Below are positions 1 to 8,282 of a stretch of 40,499 nt of DNA, piece by piece. Below the pieces are notes generated by a model. It saw only the letters and a list, made by a program, of their open reading frames with translations. It was not told the DNA's origin and did not search any database. The first letter of the stretch is position 1, and each line of letters begins with the position of its first letter. A program made the translations under genes and the position numbers. This DNA comes from Bradyrhizobium elkanii WSM2783 (lineage in GTDB: Bacteria; Pseudomonadota; Alphaproteobacteria; Rhizobiales; Xanthobacteraceae). The stretch lies in contig NZ_AXAP01000075.1 of the NCBI RefSeq assembly GCF_000472865.1, positions 1 through 40,499 of the forward strand, read 5' to 3'.

Positions 1-153
1 ATGATCTTGTCCGATCAGGCTGTCGATATCGACCGCTCGCAGTTCGACCTGGTCGCGCACCGGCTCGCGCAGCCGCGGCGCACCGCGCCGCACTGCTTCG
101 GCCCGTGGCTCCGCTTGTTCCGGCAGCTCTCCAAACAACTCGTCACCAGCCAT
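1..153 (-). CDS. Transposase, N-terminal fragment (IS1182-like)
   Basis: Partial gene: 51 codons from an ATG at 153 to the window edge, with no stop visible. The protein begins MAGDELFGELPE and continues to VELRAVDIDSLIGQDH. The last part resembles the ELRAVDLDSLI-x-x-DHP stretch near the N-terminus of IS1182-family DDE transposases, which is recognition from memory. A second ATG lies directly upstream at 156. The purine-rich GGAGGGGG suits 153 better because of spacing. The same start recurs at 40465 on the plus strand. The catalytic domain is not in the window, so activity cannot be judged. Confidence 0.7.
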   Translation of the reverse strand, partial: MAGDELFGELPEQAEPRAEAVRRGAPRLREPVRDQVELRAVDIDSLIGQDH

Positions 154-227
154 CATCCCCCTCCTGCAAATCAATCCGCGAAGAGAATCACAGCTGCCAC
201 GCGCCCGATATAAAAAGATTCACAGTC
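1..227 (-). mobile_element. Left partial insertion sequence copy (probably IS1182 family)
   Basis: This is the 5' end of an insertion sequence, reading out of the window. Bases 119-234 are a perfect inverted copy of 40384-40499. The IS tip is inferred to be at about 227, where the reverse strand reads GACTGTGAATC directly after the edge of a palindromic repeat. The rest of the element lies outside the window, so neither the second terminal repeat nor a target duplication can be seen. The family call rests on the encoded protein only. Confidence 0.75.
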
Positions 228-228
228 T

Positions 229-318
229 CGTAGGGTGGGCAAAGCGAAGCGTGCCCACCGTTCCAGATAGCGCGTGCGATGGTGGGCACGGCGCAAGTGG
301 GCCTTTACCCACCCTACG
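229..318. repeat. Long imperfect palindromic repeat next to the IS
   Basis: The element opens CGTAGGGTGGGCAAAGCG and closes with CCTTTACCCACCCTACG, with an inner GTGCCCACC/GGTGGGCAC pair. It can form a long hairpin in either strand and looks like a dispersed intergenic palindrome. It directly abuts the IS tip at 227. A different palindrome family occupies the same position beside the right-hand IS copy. Confidence 0.7.
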
Positions 319-328
319 AAGCTACAGC

Positions 329-415
329 CCGTCATTGCGAGGAGCGCAGCGACGAAGCAATCCATGCCTCCACAAGCGGCGAGATGGATTGCTTCGCTTG
401 CGCTCGCAATGACGG
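329..415. repeat. Dispersed palindromic repeat (TCATTGCGAG family)
   Basis: The arms are CGTCATTGCGAGGAGCGC...GAAGCAATCCAT and ATGGATTGCTTCGC...CTCGCAATGACG, joined through CCTCCACAAGCGGCGAG. The same family, with nearly the same loop, recurs at 31859-31936. It lies just downstream of the diguanylate cyclase stop codon (453, minus strand), so it could also help end that transcript, although it has no T-run. Confidence 0.75.
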
Positions 416-452
416 GGGAGAGAGCGTGACAGAACGTTCGCCTACGAAATCG

Positions 453-1520
453 TCACGCAACGCGGCTGCGGATTTCGGCGGTGTATTCGGGGTCGACTTC
501 GCAGACCACGCGGTTGCGGCCGGCGCGCTTGGCGGCATAGAGGCAGGCATCAGCGCGCTCGATCAGCGCATCCGTGTCGTCGCCCGGCTTCAGCAGGGAG
601 ACGCCGACCGAGATGGTGACGCGGCCGAGGATCTCGCCGGTGGATTTCTTCTTCAATTCCTTCGCCATCACGGCGCGGCGGATATGGTCGGCCACCGTCA
701 GCGCCTGGCGCAGGCTGGTGTTGGGCAGCACAACCGCGAATTCCTCGCCGCCGTAGCGCGCGGTGATGTCCTGGCCCTTGATGGTCTGCTTCAAGGACAT
801 GCCGACCAGCCGCAGCACCTGGTCGCCGGTGAGGTGGCCGTAGGAATCGTTGAACGACTTGAAATGGTCGATGTCGAACATCAGGAGCGACAGCGGCTGG
901 TCATTGGCGATCGCGGTCTGCACGGCCATCTCGATCGAGCGGTCGAAATATTTGCGGTTGCCAAGCCCGGTCAGCGGATCGGTCAGGCTCTCGGCGCGGA
1001 TCGCCTCCAGGCTGTGCTGGAGATTGCTGATTTCGGTCTTTGACAGCGCCAGGCGATTCTCGAGCGCCTTGTTGGTTTCGCGCATCTCATGCGTCGACTT
1101 CACAAGCTGCTCGATGATCGGCTTGAGCTGGTCGCGATTCTTCACGCTCGCGAGCCGTTCGCTGGCGCCGCTCAGGCTTGCATCGTAGCTCGCGGACATG
1201 CCGAGCGCGTCCGAGATCAGCGTTACGACATCGTCGATCTCGCCGATGACGCGCGCGCCGACCTTGTCGATGCGATCTGAAGTCTTGATGTGAGAGAGAT
1301 AGGTCTCGTAGATCTGCTCGAGATCGGCTTCGCTCAGCTTGCCGTTGCGCGCCAGAGTCTCGTTGATGATCTTATTGAGGGGAGCGTTGTATCCGGTCGC
1401 GTAGACATACCAGATTTCGTAGTTGCGGGGGACGGCGGTCTGACGAAGCGACCTGATCTGGCCAAGCGCAACCTCGGCAAAAGCCATCGTGCGTTCGTGT
1501 TCGTCCAGCAGCTTGACCAC
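453..1520 (-). CDS. Diguanylate cyclase (GGDEF domain), cytosolic
   Basis: A 355-residue protein that should make cyclic di-GMP from two GTP. The C-terminal half is a GGDEF domain: DPLTGLGN at 181-188, FDIDHF near 215, and the active-site GGEEF at 257-261. Residues 1-175 are helical with no membrane segment. They probably form a regulatory or dimerisation region, including a coiled coil before the cyclase. The product-inhibition I-site, RxxD five residues before GGEEF, is KGQD here, so the arginine is replaced by lysine and feedback inhibition may be weak. The start is GTG at 1520, with GGGGA eight bases upstream. An ATG at 1487 is the alternative. It is transcribed in the same direction as the helicase upstream but is separated from it by about 210 bp and a hairpin. 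Confidence 0.93.
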   Translation of the reverse strand: MVKLLDEHERTMAFAEVALGQIRSLRQTAVPRNYEIWYVYATGYNAPLNKIINETLARNGKLSEADLEQIYETYLSHIKTSDRIDKVGARVIGEIDDVVTLISDALGMSASYDASLSGASERLASVKNRDQLKPIIEQLVKSTHEMRETNKALENRLALSKTEISNLQHSLEAIRAESLTDPLTGLGNRKYFDRSIEMAVQTAIANDQPLSLLMFDIDHFKSFNDSYGHLTGDQVLRLVGMSLKQTIKGQDITARYGGEEFAVVLPNTSLRQALTVADHIRRAVMAKELKKKSTGEILGRVTISVGVSLLKPGDDTDALIERADACLYAAKRAGRNRVVCEVDPEYTAEIRSRVA

Positions 1521-1695
1521 TGATCAAGTCCCCAATGCCGAGCCGCGCCGCCCAGCCGCAATGACTAAAAGTATTGTCGCCACGCTAATGGAGGATAATG
1601 AACGCCCCGTAAATAGGGGAATCGCACGCCGCGCGCCGACGATTCGGATGGAGGAATCGACGGCACGAAAAAAACGAACCAAGCCAAGAGATTAG

Positions 1696-1722
1696 AGCGT
1701 CGGCCTGATCTGAGCCGACGCT
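1696..1722 (-). terminator. Hairpin after the helicase gene
   Basis: Arms AGCGTCGG (1696-1703) and CCGACGCT (1715-1722) form an 8-bp GC-rich stem with an 11-base loop, just past the helicase stop codon at 1733. There is no immediate T-tract; a run of T in the minus strand comes only about 25 bases later. It is a possible but not a clean intrinsic terminator. Confidence 0.45.
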
Positions 1723-1732
1723 GTGCAAAGCG

Positions 1733-3160
1733 CTAGACGCGGGCCCGCACGGGGCGGAGCAGAAACGCGGGCAGATGCGAGTGATCGGCCGGCTCTGAGT
1801 CGACGTCGTGCTGTGTGCGCCGCGGCTCCGCGCGGCCGATCGAAGGCACTCGCGGGCTAGCCGCCTGCGGCTGCGAATTGCCATTGCGGCCATCGCCGTT
1901 GCGGCCATCGCGGCCATGACCATGACGCGGCTCGCGTTCGCGCCGCGAGTTGCGGCCGCTGCGCTCGCGCGAACTGTCGCGCCGCCGTGCCTCACGCGGC
2001 TGCTCGTCGGTCTCGCTCTCATCCGATTGAACCGAGAAGTCGCCTTCAGCACGCGGGATCGGCTGGCCGATCAGCTTCTCGATCGCGGCCACCGACTTGG
2101 TGTCGAGCGGCGTGACGATCGAGATTGCGGTACCAGTGCGGCCCGCGCGGCCGGTGCGGCCGATGCGGTGAACGTAGTCGTCGGGATGATGGGGGACGTC
2201 GAAGTTGAAGACGTGGCTGACGGCGGGGATGTCGAGGCCGCGGGCGGCGACATCGGAGGCGACCAGGAGCGGCAGCTCGCCCTTGCGGAATTGATCGAGC
2301 GCCGCCATGCGGGCGGCCTGATCCATGTCGCCATGCAGTGCGCCGACGCTGAAGCCATGCTTCTGCAGCGACTTGTGAAGAATGGCGACTTCACGCTTGC
2401 GATTGCAGAAGATAATCGCGTTGTTGAGGTCCTTGGCCTCGCGCAGCAGGCGGCGGAGGATTTCGCGCTTCTGGTGCGGCTCGCGCCCTGCGGGCACCTG
2501 CGATTGCGTGACGGTGACGGCGGTGGTGGCGGGCTTGGAGACTTCGACCTTCACGGGGTTGTGGAGGAAAGCCTCGGTGATGCGCCGGATCTCCGGCGGC
2601 ATGGTGGCGGTGAAGAACAGCGTCTGACGGGTGAAGGGCACCAGTTTGCAGATGCGCTCGATATCGGGGATGAAGCCCATGTCCAGCATGCGGTCCGCTT
2701 CATCGATCACGAGCAGCTCGACGCCGGTAAGCAATAATCCGCCGCGCTCGGTATGGTCGAGCAACCGGCCGGGGGTCGCGATCAGGACGTCGACGCCACG
2801 GGTCAATTTGCTGTCCTGGTCGCCGAACGAGACGCCGCCGATCAGGAGCGCCACGTTGAGTTTCTGTCCGGCCCCATAGCGGTCGAAGTTTTCCTTCACC
2901 TGGGCGGCGAGCTCGCGTGTCGGCTCGAGGATCAGGGTACGTGGCATTCGTGCCCGGGCTCGGCCTTTCTCGAGGATGGTGAGCATCGGAAGCACGAAGG
3001 CGGCGGTCTTGCCGGTGCCGGTCTGGGCGATGCCGAGGACATCGCGGCGGGCGAGAACGTGGGGAATCGCCTGTTCCTGGATGGGCGTGGGATTGGTGTA
3101 TCCGGTGGCCGCTACGGCGGCCAAGACCTTGTCGGAAAGGCCAAGATTGGAAAAAGACAT
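1733..3160 (-). CDS. rhlE: DEAD-box ATP-dependent RNA helicase, RhlE type
   Basis: A 475-residue ATP-dependent RNA helicase, expected to remodel structured RNA in ribosome assembly or mRNA decay. In order: Q motif GYTNPTPIQEQAIP (20-33), Walker A AQTGTGKT (45-52), PTRELA, TPGRLLD, DEAD box VIDEAD (151-156), TAT in place of SAT (184-186), and the helicase C-domain with HRIGRTGRAGRTG. A tail of about 90 residues rich in Arg, Asp, Gly and Asn follows, typical of RhlE-type proteins and likely to bind RNA. The start at 3160 gives MSFSNLGLS, the usual family start, and has AGAGG upstream; the frame is open farther upstream (to 3367) without homology. It is transcribed alone, away from the caspase gene. 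Orthologues in alphaproteobacteria are often cold-inducible, but that is not shown here. Confidence 0.93.
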   Translation of the reverse strand: MSFSNLGLSDKVLAAVAATGYTNPTPIQEQAIPHVLARRDVLGIAQTGTGKTAAFVLPMLTILEKGRARARMPRTLILEPTRELAAQVKENFDRYGAGQKLNVALLIGGVSFGDQDSKLTRGVDVLIATPGRLLDHTERGGLLLTGVELLVIDEADRMLDMGFIPDIERICKLVPFTRQTLFFTATMPPEIRRITEAFLHNPVKVEVSKPATTAVTVTQSQVPAGREPHQKREILRRLLREAKDLNNAIIFCNRKREVAILHKSLQKHGFSVGALHGDMDQAARMAALDQFRKGELPLLVASDVAARGLDIPAVSHVFNFDVPHHPDDYVHRIGRTGRAGRTGTAISIVTPLDTKSVAAIEKLIGQPIPRAEGDFSVQSDESETDEQPREARRRDSSRERSGRNSRREREPRHGHGRDGRNGDGRNGNSQPQAASPRVPSIGRAEPRRTQHDVDSEPADHSHLPAFLLRPVRARV

Positions 3161-3323
3161 TGAGCCTCTTGTCGACACCGCCGTTCGGAATCGAGGGTAA
3201 AAAGGCTTGTCGCGTTTCGCCCCGAAACGGCGTTGCTTCTCAAAAAAGCTCGGGGGCTCTGACTGACGCTGACGGGCGGCAAACTCAGGGAATCGCGTTT
3301 CGATCCAAGGCCGCGTTGCTCGG

Positions 3324-3351
3324 AACATAGGTTCGAAATCGCCAAAGTCAA
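3324..3351 (-). promoter_or_regulatory. Possible sigma-70 promoter for the RNA helicase
   Basis: On the minus strand TTGACT (3346-3351) and TATGTT (3324-3329) are separated by 16 bases, giving a start near 3317 and a 5' untranslated region of about 155 bases. The rest of the 386-bp divergent gap (3161-3546) holds an inverted repeat CATTTG-N5-CAAATG at 3415-3431, which could be an operator for the caspase gene. Nothing else in the gap was recognised. Confidence 0.35.
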
Positions 3352-3546
3352 TCTGGGAACTGCCCAAATGCCCGAAAAAGCTTAATGTTTTCGCACAAAT
3401 AAGGGGCGGGCTGTCATTTGGCCGTCAAATGGCGGGGCGGTACTGGCCGAACGCGAAAGCTCGTACACTGAACCGCTTGGGGCGGTGTACCGACTATGGC
3501 ATCGACGGTCGCGCGTTACGGGGCGCTTGGTGAGACGGGGCAGAGA

Positions 3547-5046
3547 ATGGCTGGCTTTCTTTCGAGAGTTCTGATGGTCGCGGGCATTGCCCTGGCATCG
3601 GCAACTCTCGCCGCGCCGCCCGCGCTGGCTGAAAAGCGCGTTGCGCTGGTCGTCGGCAACAACGAGTACAAGAACGTCCCCAAGTTGCAGAAGGCGGTGA
3701 ATGACGCCCGCACCATGGCGGACACACTGAAGCAGCTTGGATTCTCCGTGATGATCGCCGAGAATCAGAACCGCCAGCAATTCTCCGAGACGCTGCTCGC
3801 CTTCGACAAGGCGATCGAGCCTGGCGACACCGCGTTCTTCTTTTACGCCGGCCATGGCTTCGAGATCGCCGGCCAGAACTTCCTGCTGCCGACCGACGTG
3901 CCGGCGGCGACCGAGGGCCAGGAAGAATTGGTGCGCGACGCATCTGTTCTCGCCGATCGCATCGTCGAGCGCCTGCAGAACAAGAGGGCGCGCACCTCGA
4001 TCCTGGTGTTCGATGCTTGCCGCAACAATCCGTTCGAGCGGCCGGGAACGCGCGCGGTCGCCGGCGGTGGCGGGCTGGCGCCGATGACGCAGTTGCCGGA
4101 GGGCGTATTCTCGGTGTTCTCGGCCGGCCCGCGCCAGACCGCCCTCGATCGGCTGTCGAACGACGATACCAATCCCAATTCGGTGTTCACCCGTACCTTT
4201 GCCAAGCAGTTGCTGCAGCCCGGCAAGAATCTGGTCCAGGTCGCCCAGCAAACCCGGCGCCTGGTCAGCGAGGCGGCCGAGACCATAAGGCACAAGCAGA
4301 TCCCTGTTTATTTCGACCAGATGGTGGATGACGTGTTCCTGAACGGCATGACGAAAGCGCAGGACGTGGCGGGAGCTGCCGAGGGACCGCAGAAGCTTGC
4401 AGCATTGCCGCCGGTCTCGGTGCCGCGCGTCCCGAGGGACGATTCCGTCAACGTGCCGATCGCAAGTTTCTCCCGCCACAATGGCGGCTGGACGGTGGTG
4501 TTCTCGATCGCGGACCCTGCGCTCGGAATCTCCTGGCGGATGGGCGACGGCGGCGATTTCCGCGAGACCGGATTCATCGACGCGCTTGATCCGCGCACGC
4601 GCAAACGGATGCCCAATCCGTCGATCGAACTGGCAGCCGATGCGCCGGCCGGCACCATCCAGGTCCGCTATGTCGATGCGGCCGGGGAGATGCAAGGGCC
4701 ATTTCCGATCCGGTTCGACCCCGAAGCGGCATTGATCCGCGACCAGCGCAAGATCCTCGACATGACTGCGACGAGCTGGCTGTCGTTCCGCGAGTTCAAC
4801 GGGCTCCTGGTCTATTACACCCATCTGATGTCCTACCGCTGCGCGATCCGCGAGGCGCGTATCGGTATCGACAGCGGAGTGCCGGACAAGGTGCTGAAGA
4901 TGCCGCCATGCGATCCACGCGACCCCAGCGTGATCCCGCACGAGGCGCAGCCCTATCTAAAGCTTGCGCCGGAGACCAAGTCGGTCTCGGTGGAGCTGAC
5001 CTATCGCGACGGCAGCGTATCGGAGATCAAGATGTTCCGGCGCTAG
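3547..5046 (+). CDS. Secreted caspase-like peptidase (C14 family, orthocaspase-like)
   Basis: A 499-residue protein with a caspase-like p20 fold and a predicted signal peptide (about 1-28, ending PPALA before EKRVALVVGN). The catalytic dyad is visible: His103 in FFYAGHGF and Cys158 in VFDACRNNPF. The first strand RVALVVGNNEY and NDARTMADTLKQLGF are typical of bacterial C14 peptidases. The C-terminal half (about 290-499) has no recognised domain and is probably a beta-rich periplasmic region. The start at 3547 is chosen because it places the signal peptide at the N-terminus; an in-frame ATG at 3496 would add 17 residues. The gene stands 47 bp ahead of an unrelated monooxygenase. Export and an intact dyad suggest an active Arg/Lys-specific protease outside the cytoplasm. 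The substrate is unknown. Confidence 0.88.
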   Translation: MAGFLSRVLMVAGIALASATLAAPPALAEKRVALVVGNNEYKNVPKLQKAVNDARTMADTLKQLGFSVMIAENQNRQQFSETLLAFDKAIEPGDTAFFFYAGHGFEIAGQNFLLPTDVPAATEGQEELVRDASVLADRIVERLQNKRARTSILVFDACRNNPFERPGTRAVAGGGGLAPMTQLPEGVFSVFSAGPRQTALDRLSNDDTNPNSVFTRTFAKQLLQPGKNLVQVAQQTRRLVSEAAETIRHKQIPVYFDQMVDDVFLNGMTKAQDVAGAAEGPQKLAALPPVSVPRVPRDDSVNVPIASFSRHNGGWTVVFSIADPALGISWRMGDGGDFRETGFIDALDPRTRKRMPNPSIELAADAPAGTIQVRYVDAAGEMQGPFPIRFDPEAALIRDQRKILDMTATSWLSFREFNGLLVYYTHLMSYRCAIREARIGIDSGVPDKVLKMPPCDPRDPSVIPHEAQPYLKLAPETKSVSVELTYRDGSVSEIKMFRR

Positions 5047-5093
5047 TCGTCTGATTGGCGCTATAATTCAAGCCGGGTCTCGACGAGGGCATC

Positions 5094-6344
5094 ATGAGCG
5101 CAAGCGTATCGCGGCATCCGTCAGCGCGCAGGATGAAAGTGCGCTGCTGCATTGTCGGCGGCGGGCCGGCGGGCATGATGCTTGGCTACCTCCTGGGCCG
5201 CGCCGGCGTCGATGTGGTGGTGCTGGAGAAGCATGCTGACTTCTTTCGCGACTTTCGCGGCGACACCGTGCATCCCTCGACCTTGCAGGTGATGGACGAA
5301 CTCGGGCTGATCGACGGCTTCCTCAAGCTACCGCACCAGGAATTGCAGAAGCTCGAAGGGATGTTCGGCGGCACCAAGGTCCGGATCGCCGATCTCTCCC
5401 GCACGGACGCAAAATACCCGTTCATTGCTTTCATGCCGCAATGGGACTTTCTCAACTTCCTGCGCGAGAGCGGCAAGCGTTTCGCTTCACTGCAAGTGCT
5501 GATGAGCACGGAGGCGACCGATCTGATCCGCAATGGCGAAGCGGTTGCCGGCGTGAGGGCCAAGACGCCGGAGGGCGCGCTCGACATCGAGGCCGATCTG
5601 ACGATTGCCTGCGATGGCCGTCACTCGACTGTGCGCGAGCGCGCCGGACTTGCGGTCGAGGAGATCGGCGCGCCCATGGACGTGTTGTGGTTTCGCATCG
5701 GGCGGCGGCCGGACGAAAACGAGAACCTGTTCGCGCGGGTCGAGCCCGGCAAGATGATGGTCACGTTCAACCGCGGCGATTACTGGCAATGCGCCTATGT
5801 CATCGCCAAGGGACAATACGACGCGGTGAAGGCGAGGGGACTTCCGGCGCTGCTGGATGACGTGGTGCGGCTGGCGCCGATCCTGAAGTCCGGCATTTCC
5901 GATGTCAAAAGCTGGGACGACGTGAAGCTCCTGACGGTTGCGATCAACAGGCTGAAGCGCTGGACGCTGCCGGGGCTGCTGTGCATCGGCGACGCCGCGC
6001 ATGCGATGTCGCCGGTCGGCGGCGTCGGCGTCAACCTGGCGGTGCAGGATGCGGTCGCGACCGCCAATCTGCTGGCGGCAAAGCTTGCGGGCGGCTGTCC
6101 GACCGAGGATGAACTCGACGCGGTGCGCAAGCGGCGCGAGTTTCCGATGAAGATGACGCAGACGATGCAGACTATCGTGCAGAACAAGATCATCAGCACT
6201 GCGCTGGGACCCGCCAATCAGCCGATCAAGGTTCCGCTGGTGGTGCGACTGGTCACGGCGATGCCCTGGTTGCAGGGCATCACCGCGCGCTTCGTCGGGA
6301 TCGGCGTGCGACCCGAACATGTGCAGTCGCCCGCGCTCTCCTGA
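5094..6344 (+). CDS. FAD-dependent monooxygenase (PHBH/UbiH-like class A)
   Basis: A 416-residue flavoprotein, probably hydroxylating an aromatic or similar substrate with NAD(P)H and O2. It shows the three FAD fingerprints of this class: GGGPAGMM near 22-29 (dinucleotide fold), CDGRHSTVR near 180 (DG motif), and GDAAHAMSPVGGVGVNLAVQDA near 300 (GD motif). No membrane segment is evident. The substrate cannot be read from the sequence. The upstream gap has a TATAAT at 5062-5067 but no good -35 box, and GAGGG precedes the ATG. An internal Met at residue 14 (MKVRCC) is an alternative start. The stop codon is one base from the stop codon of the convergent SDR gene. Confidence 0.9.
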   Translation: MSASVSRHPSARRMKVRCCIVGGGPAGMMLGYLLGRAGVDVVVLEKHADFFRDFRGDTVHPSTLQVMDELGLIDGFLKLPHQELQKLEGMFGGTKVRIADLSRTDAKYPFIAFMPQWDFLNFLRESGKRFASLQVLMSTEATDLIRNGEAVAGVRAKTPEGALDIEADLTIACDGRHSTVRERAGLAVEEIGAPMDVLWFRIGRRPDENENLFARVEPGKMMVTFNRGDYWQCAYVIAKGQYDAVKARGLPALLDDVVRLAPILKSGISDVKSWDDVKLLTVAINRLKRWTLPGLLCIGDAAHAMSPVGGVGVNLAVQDAVATANLLAAKLAGGCPTEDELDAVRKRREFPMKMTQTMQTIVQNKIISTALGPANQPIKVPLVVRLVTAMPWLQGITARFVGIGVRPEHVQSPALS

Positions 6345-6345
6345 A

Positions 6346-7116
6346 TCAGCCCATGATCGAATAGCCGCCGTCGACGGGGATGGCGGTGCCGGTGATGAAA
6401 TCGGAAGCCGGCGACGCGAGGAACACCGCGATCCCCGAGAGATCGTCGATATCACCCCAGCGCGCCGCCGGCGTGCGCGCCAGCACCCGCTCATGCAGCC
6501 CGGTGATCTCGCTGCGGCCGCGCCGGGTCAGGTCGGTATCGATCCAGCCGGGCAGGATCGCGTTGATCTGGATGTTATCGGCCGCCCAGGCGCAGGCACA
6601 GGACCGCGTGAACTGCACGATGCCGCCTTTGCTCGCGGCATAGGCCGGCGTGAAGCTGGCGCCGAAGATTGACATCATCGAGCCGATATTGATGATCTTG
6701 CCGCCGCCGGCCTCTTTCATCGCCGGATGGACCGCCTGCGAGCATAGGAAGGCGCTGGTGAGGTTGGTCGCGATCACGCTGTCCCATTCGCCGATATCCA
6801 GCTCATGCGGCGGCTTGCGGATATTGATGCCGGCGTTGTTGACGAGGATATCGATTCGCCCGAGCTCGGCTTTGACGCGCGCCACCATGTCGGCGACGGC
6901 TTTGCTGTCGGTGACATCGGTGGCGATCGCAACGGCCGTGCCGCCGCGCTGCTTAAGTTCGGCGACCGCGGCCACCGACTTCTGTTCGTTGCGGCCGACG
7001 ACGGCAATCGCAGCGCCGGCATCCGCCAGCCCGCGCGCCATCCCAAGCCCGATTCCACCATTGCCGCCGGTGACGATCGCAACCTTGCCAGTAAGGTCGA
7101 AGAGGGGCGTTCCCAT
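6346..7116 (-). CDS. SDR-family oxidoreductase
   Basis: A 256-residue classical short-chain dehydrogenase/reductase. It has TGGNGGIG near 16-23 for NAD(P) binding, NNAG near 93-96, and the catalytic set Ser146, Tyr159, Lys163 (YAASK). The C-terminus ends PVDGGYSIMG, as in gluconate or glucose dehydrogenase-like SDRs. The exact substrate is unknown. The start at 7116 (MGTPLFDLTGKVAIVTGG) matches the family; the frame is open another 32 codons upstream without homology. The next gene on this strand is the outer-membrane protein, which ends in a strong terminator, so the SDR probably has its own promoter. Confidence 0.9.
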   Translation of the reverse strand: MGTPLFDLTGKVAIVTGGNGGIGLGMARGLADAGAAIAVVGRNEQKSVAAVAELKQRGGTAVAIATDVTDSKAVADMVARVKAELGRIDILVNNAGINIRKPPHELDIGEWDSVIATNLTSAFLCSQAVHPAMKEAGGGKIINIGSMMSIFGASFTPAYAASKGGIVQFTRSCACAWAADNIQINAILPGWIDTDLTRRGRSEITGLHERVLARTPAARWGDIDDLSGIAVFLASPASDFITGTAIPVDGGYSIMG

Positions 7117-7232
7117 TGTTGTTTTCCGCTTCTGTTGTCGAGATTGAGGGAAGATGCCGACTGAGGCGAGGCTTTGCCAACCCCGGATGTCGCAGACGTG
7201 CCAGTCTTGCAACGAACCCCAGTCGCAAACGC

Positions 7233-7260
7233 AAAAAAGCCCCGGACGATGCCGGGGCTT
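7233..7260 (-). terminator. Intrinsic terminator of the outer-membrane protein gene
   Basis: On the minus strand AAGCCCCGG-CATCGT-CCGGGGCTT is followed by a T-run. It is a 9-bp GC-rich stem and sits 22 bases past the stop codon at 7283. This is a textbook rho-independent terminator. Confidence 0.92.
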
Positions 7261-7282
7261 CTGCCTGCCAGTTCAGCAGAGA

Positions 7283-8065
7283 TCAGTACTTGGCGACGAC
7301 CGGGGTGCCCCAGTTGAAGCGGTAGACGATCGAGGTGCTGATGGTCTGCACCCAGGGCTTGAAGGTCGTCGAAATTCCCGTCGGCGTGCCATCAAGGAAC
7401 GACGAGGGCAGAGAGATGCGGTCGTAGAACGCGGAGCGATATTCGGTCTTCATGAACCAGCCGGGTGCGCTGATGCCGAAGATATCGAGGTTGTTCTCAA
7501 CGCCACCACCGACGAACCAGCCGTCACGACGGAACGAAGGAGTGGTCGCACCGACCGGGTTTCCGGCGAGATCGGAAAGGGTCGTACCCGACCATTCCGA
7601 ACCCGAATAGCCGCCGTTGACGTAGGAGTAGACATTCGGCGCAACCAGATAGCCGAGGCGCACACCGGCCGCATAGCTGGTCCGAAGCTTCACACGCCCC
7701 TCGACCTGGTCAATCGGGTCGGTCAACGAACCACGAAGGCTGCCGAACTGGCCGTCGGCGAACACGCCGGCAACCCACCGGCCGTTGAACTGCCAATCGT
7801 AGCCGATACCAACGGTACCGAACCAGCCGTCGCCGCCGAGCCGGGTGTCGCGCGACAGCGGAATCGCGCCAACGGTGGTTTGAACGTTGCTGTCAGCATC
7901 CCACAGACCACCGCCGCCACCGCCGAAGACATAGAAGCCGGTCCAGTTATAGACGGGCGCCACCGGCGGCGGCGCCTTCGTATACGGCCGAGCGCCAAGA
8001 TCAGCCGCCGAGGCCGACCCCGTCAGTGCTGCAACCGCCGCCAGAGCGAGCGCCAATTTCTTCAT
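7283..8065 (-). CDS. Outer-membrane beta-barrel protein (Omp25/porin-like)
   Basis: A 260-residue outer-membrane protein. It has a clear signal peptide (MKKLALALAAVAALTGSASA, residues 1-20) and then ADLGARPYTKAPPPVAPVYNWTGFYV, the Pro-rich N-terminus and first strand typical of rhizobial Omp25/RopB-type 8-stranded barrels. Alternating aromatic strands follow (WFGTVGIGYDWQF, RLGYLVAPNVYSYVNGGY, WFVGGGVENNL). The last strand reads TSIVYRFNWGTPVVAKY. The start at 8065 is fixed by the signal peptide and GGGGA eight bases upstream. An upstream Met at 8086 would break the signal peptide pattern. The gene is monocistronic: strong terminator downstream, parE behind it. Its function is structural or diffusion-related; no enzyme motif is present. 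Confidence 0.9.
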   Translation of the reverse strand: MKKLALALAAVAALTGSASAADLGARPYTKAPPPVAPVYNWTGFYVFGGGGGGLWDADSNVQTTVGAIPLSRDTRLGGDGWFGTVGIGYDWQFNGRWVAGVFADGQFGSLRGSLTDPIDQVEGRVKLRTSYAAGVRLGYLVAPNVYSYVNGGYSGSEWSGTTLSDLAGNPVGATTPSFRRDGWFVGGGVENNLDIFGISAPGWFMKTEYRSAFYDRISLPSSFLDGTPTGISTTFKPWVQTISTSIVYRFNWGTPVVAKY

Positions 8066-8282
8066 GTTCAAATCCCCAACTTGCATGACGAGCGCCTGAC
8101 GGCTGCGTCGATTCCATTTCGTAGCTGCACAAACTATAGCTATTTCAACCAGGAATGCTGTTGCGGGACAGGCACACTTGCCTGAAAACGCTCCGGTTCG
8201 TCTTCGGCCCGGAGCGGTGCGCGTGCCGCGGCAGGATAAAAATCTGTCGCGTTTACAGAGGGTTATCCCTGGAAAGCGATGA

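Noticed and set aside
1588..1695. Small plus-strand ORF (35 codons) between the cyclase and helicase genes
   Set aside because: No ribosome site and no recognisable domain. Codons are plausible, so a small gene cannot be excluded, but support is too weak to list.
3382..4941. 519-codon ORF on the minus strand opposite the caspase gene
   Set aside because: Its His/Arg-rich composition is typical of high-GC antisense frames. The plus strand carries a caspase with signal peptide and catalytic dyad.
5062..5067. TATAAT upstream of the flavin monooxygenase
   Set aside because: No -35 box at a suitable distance; kept only as a remark in the gene entry.
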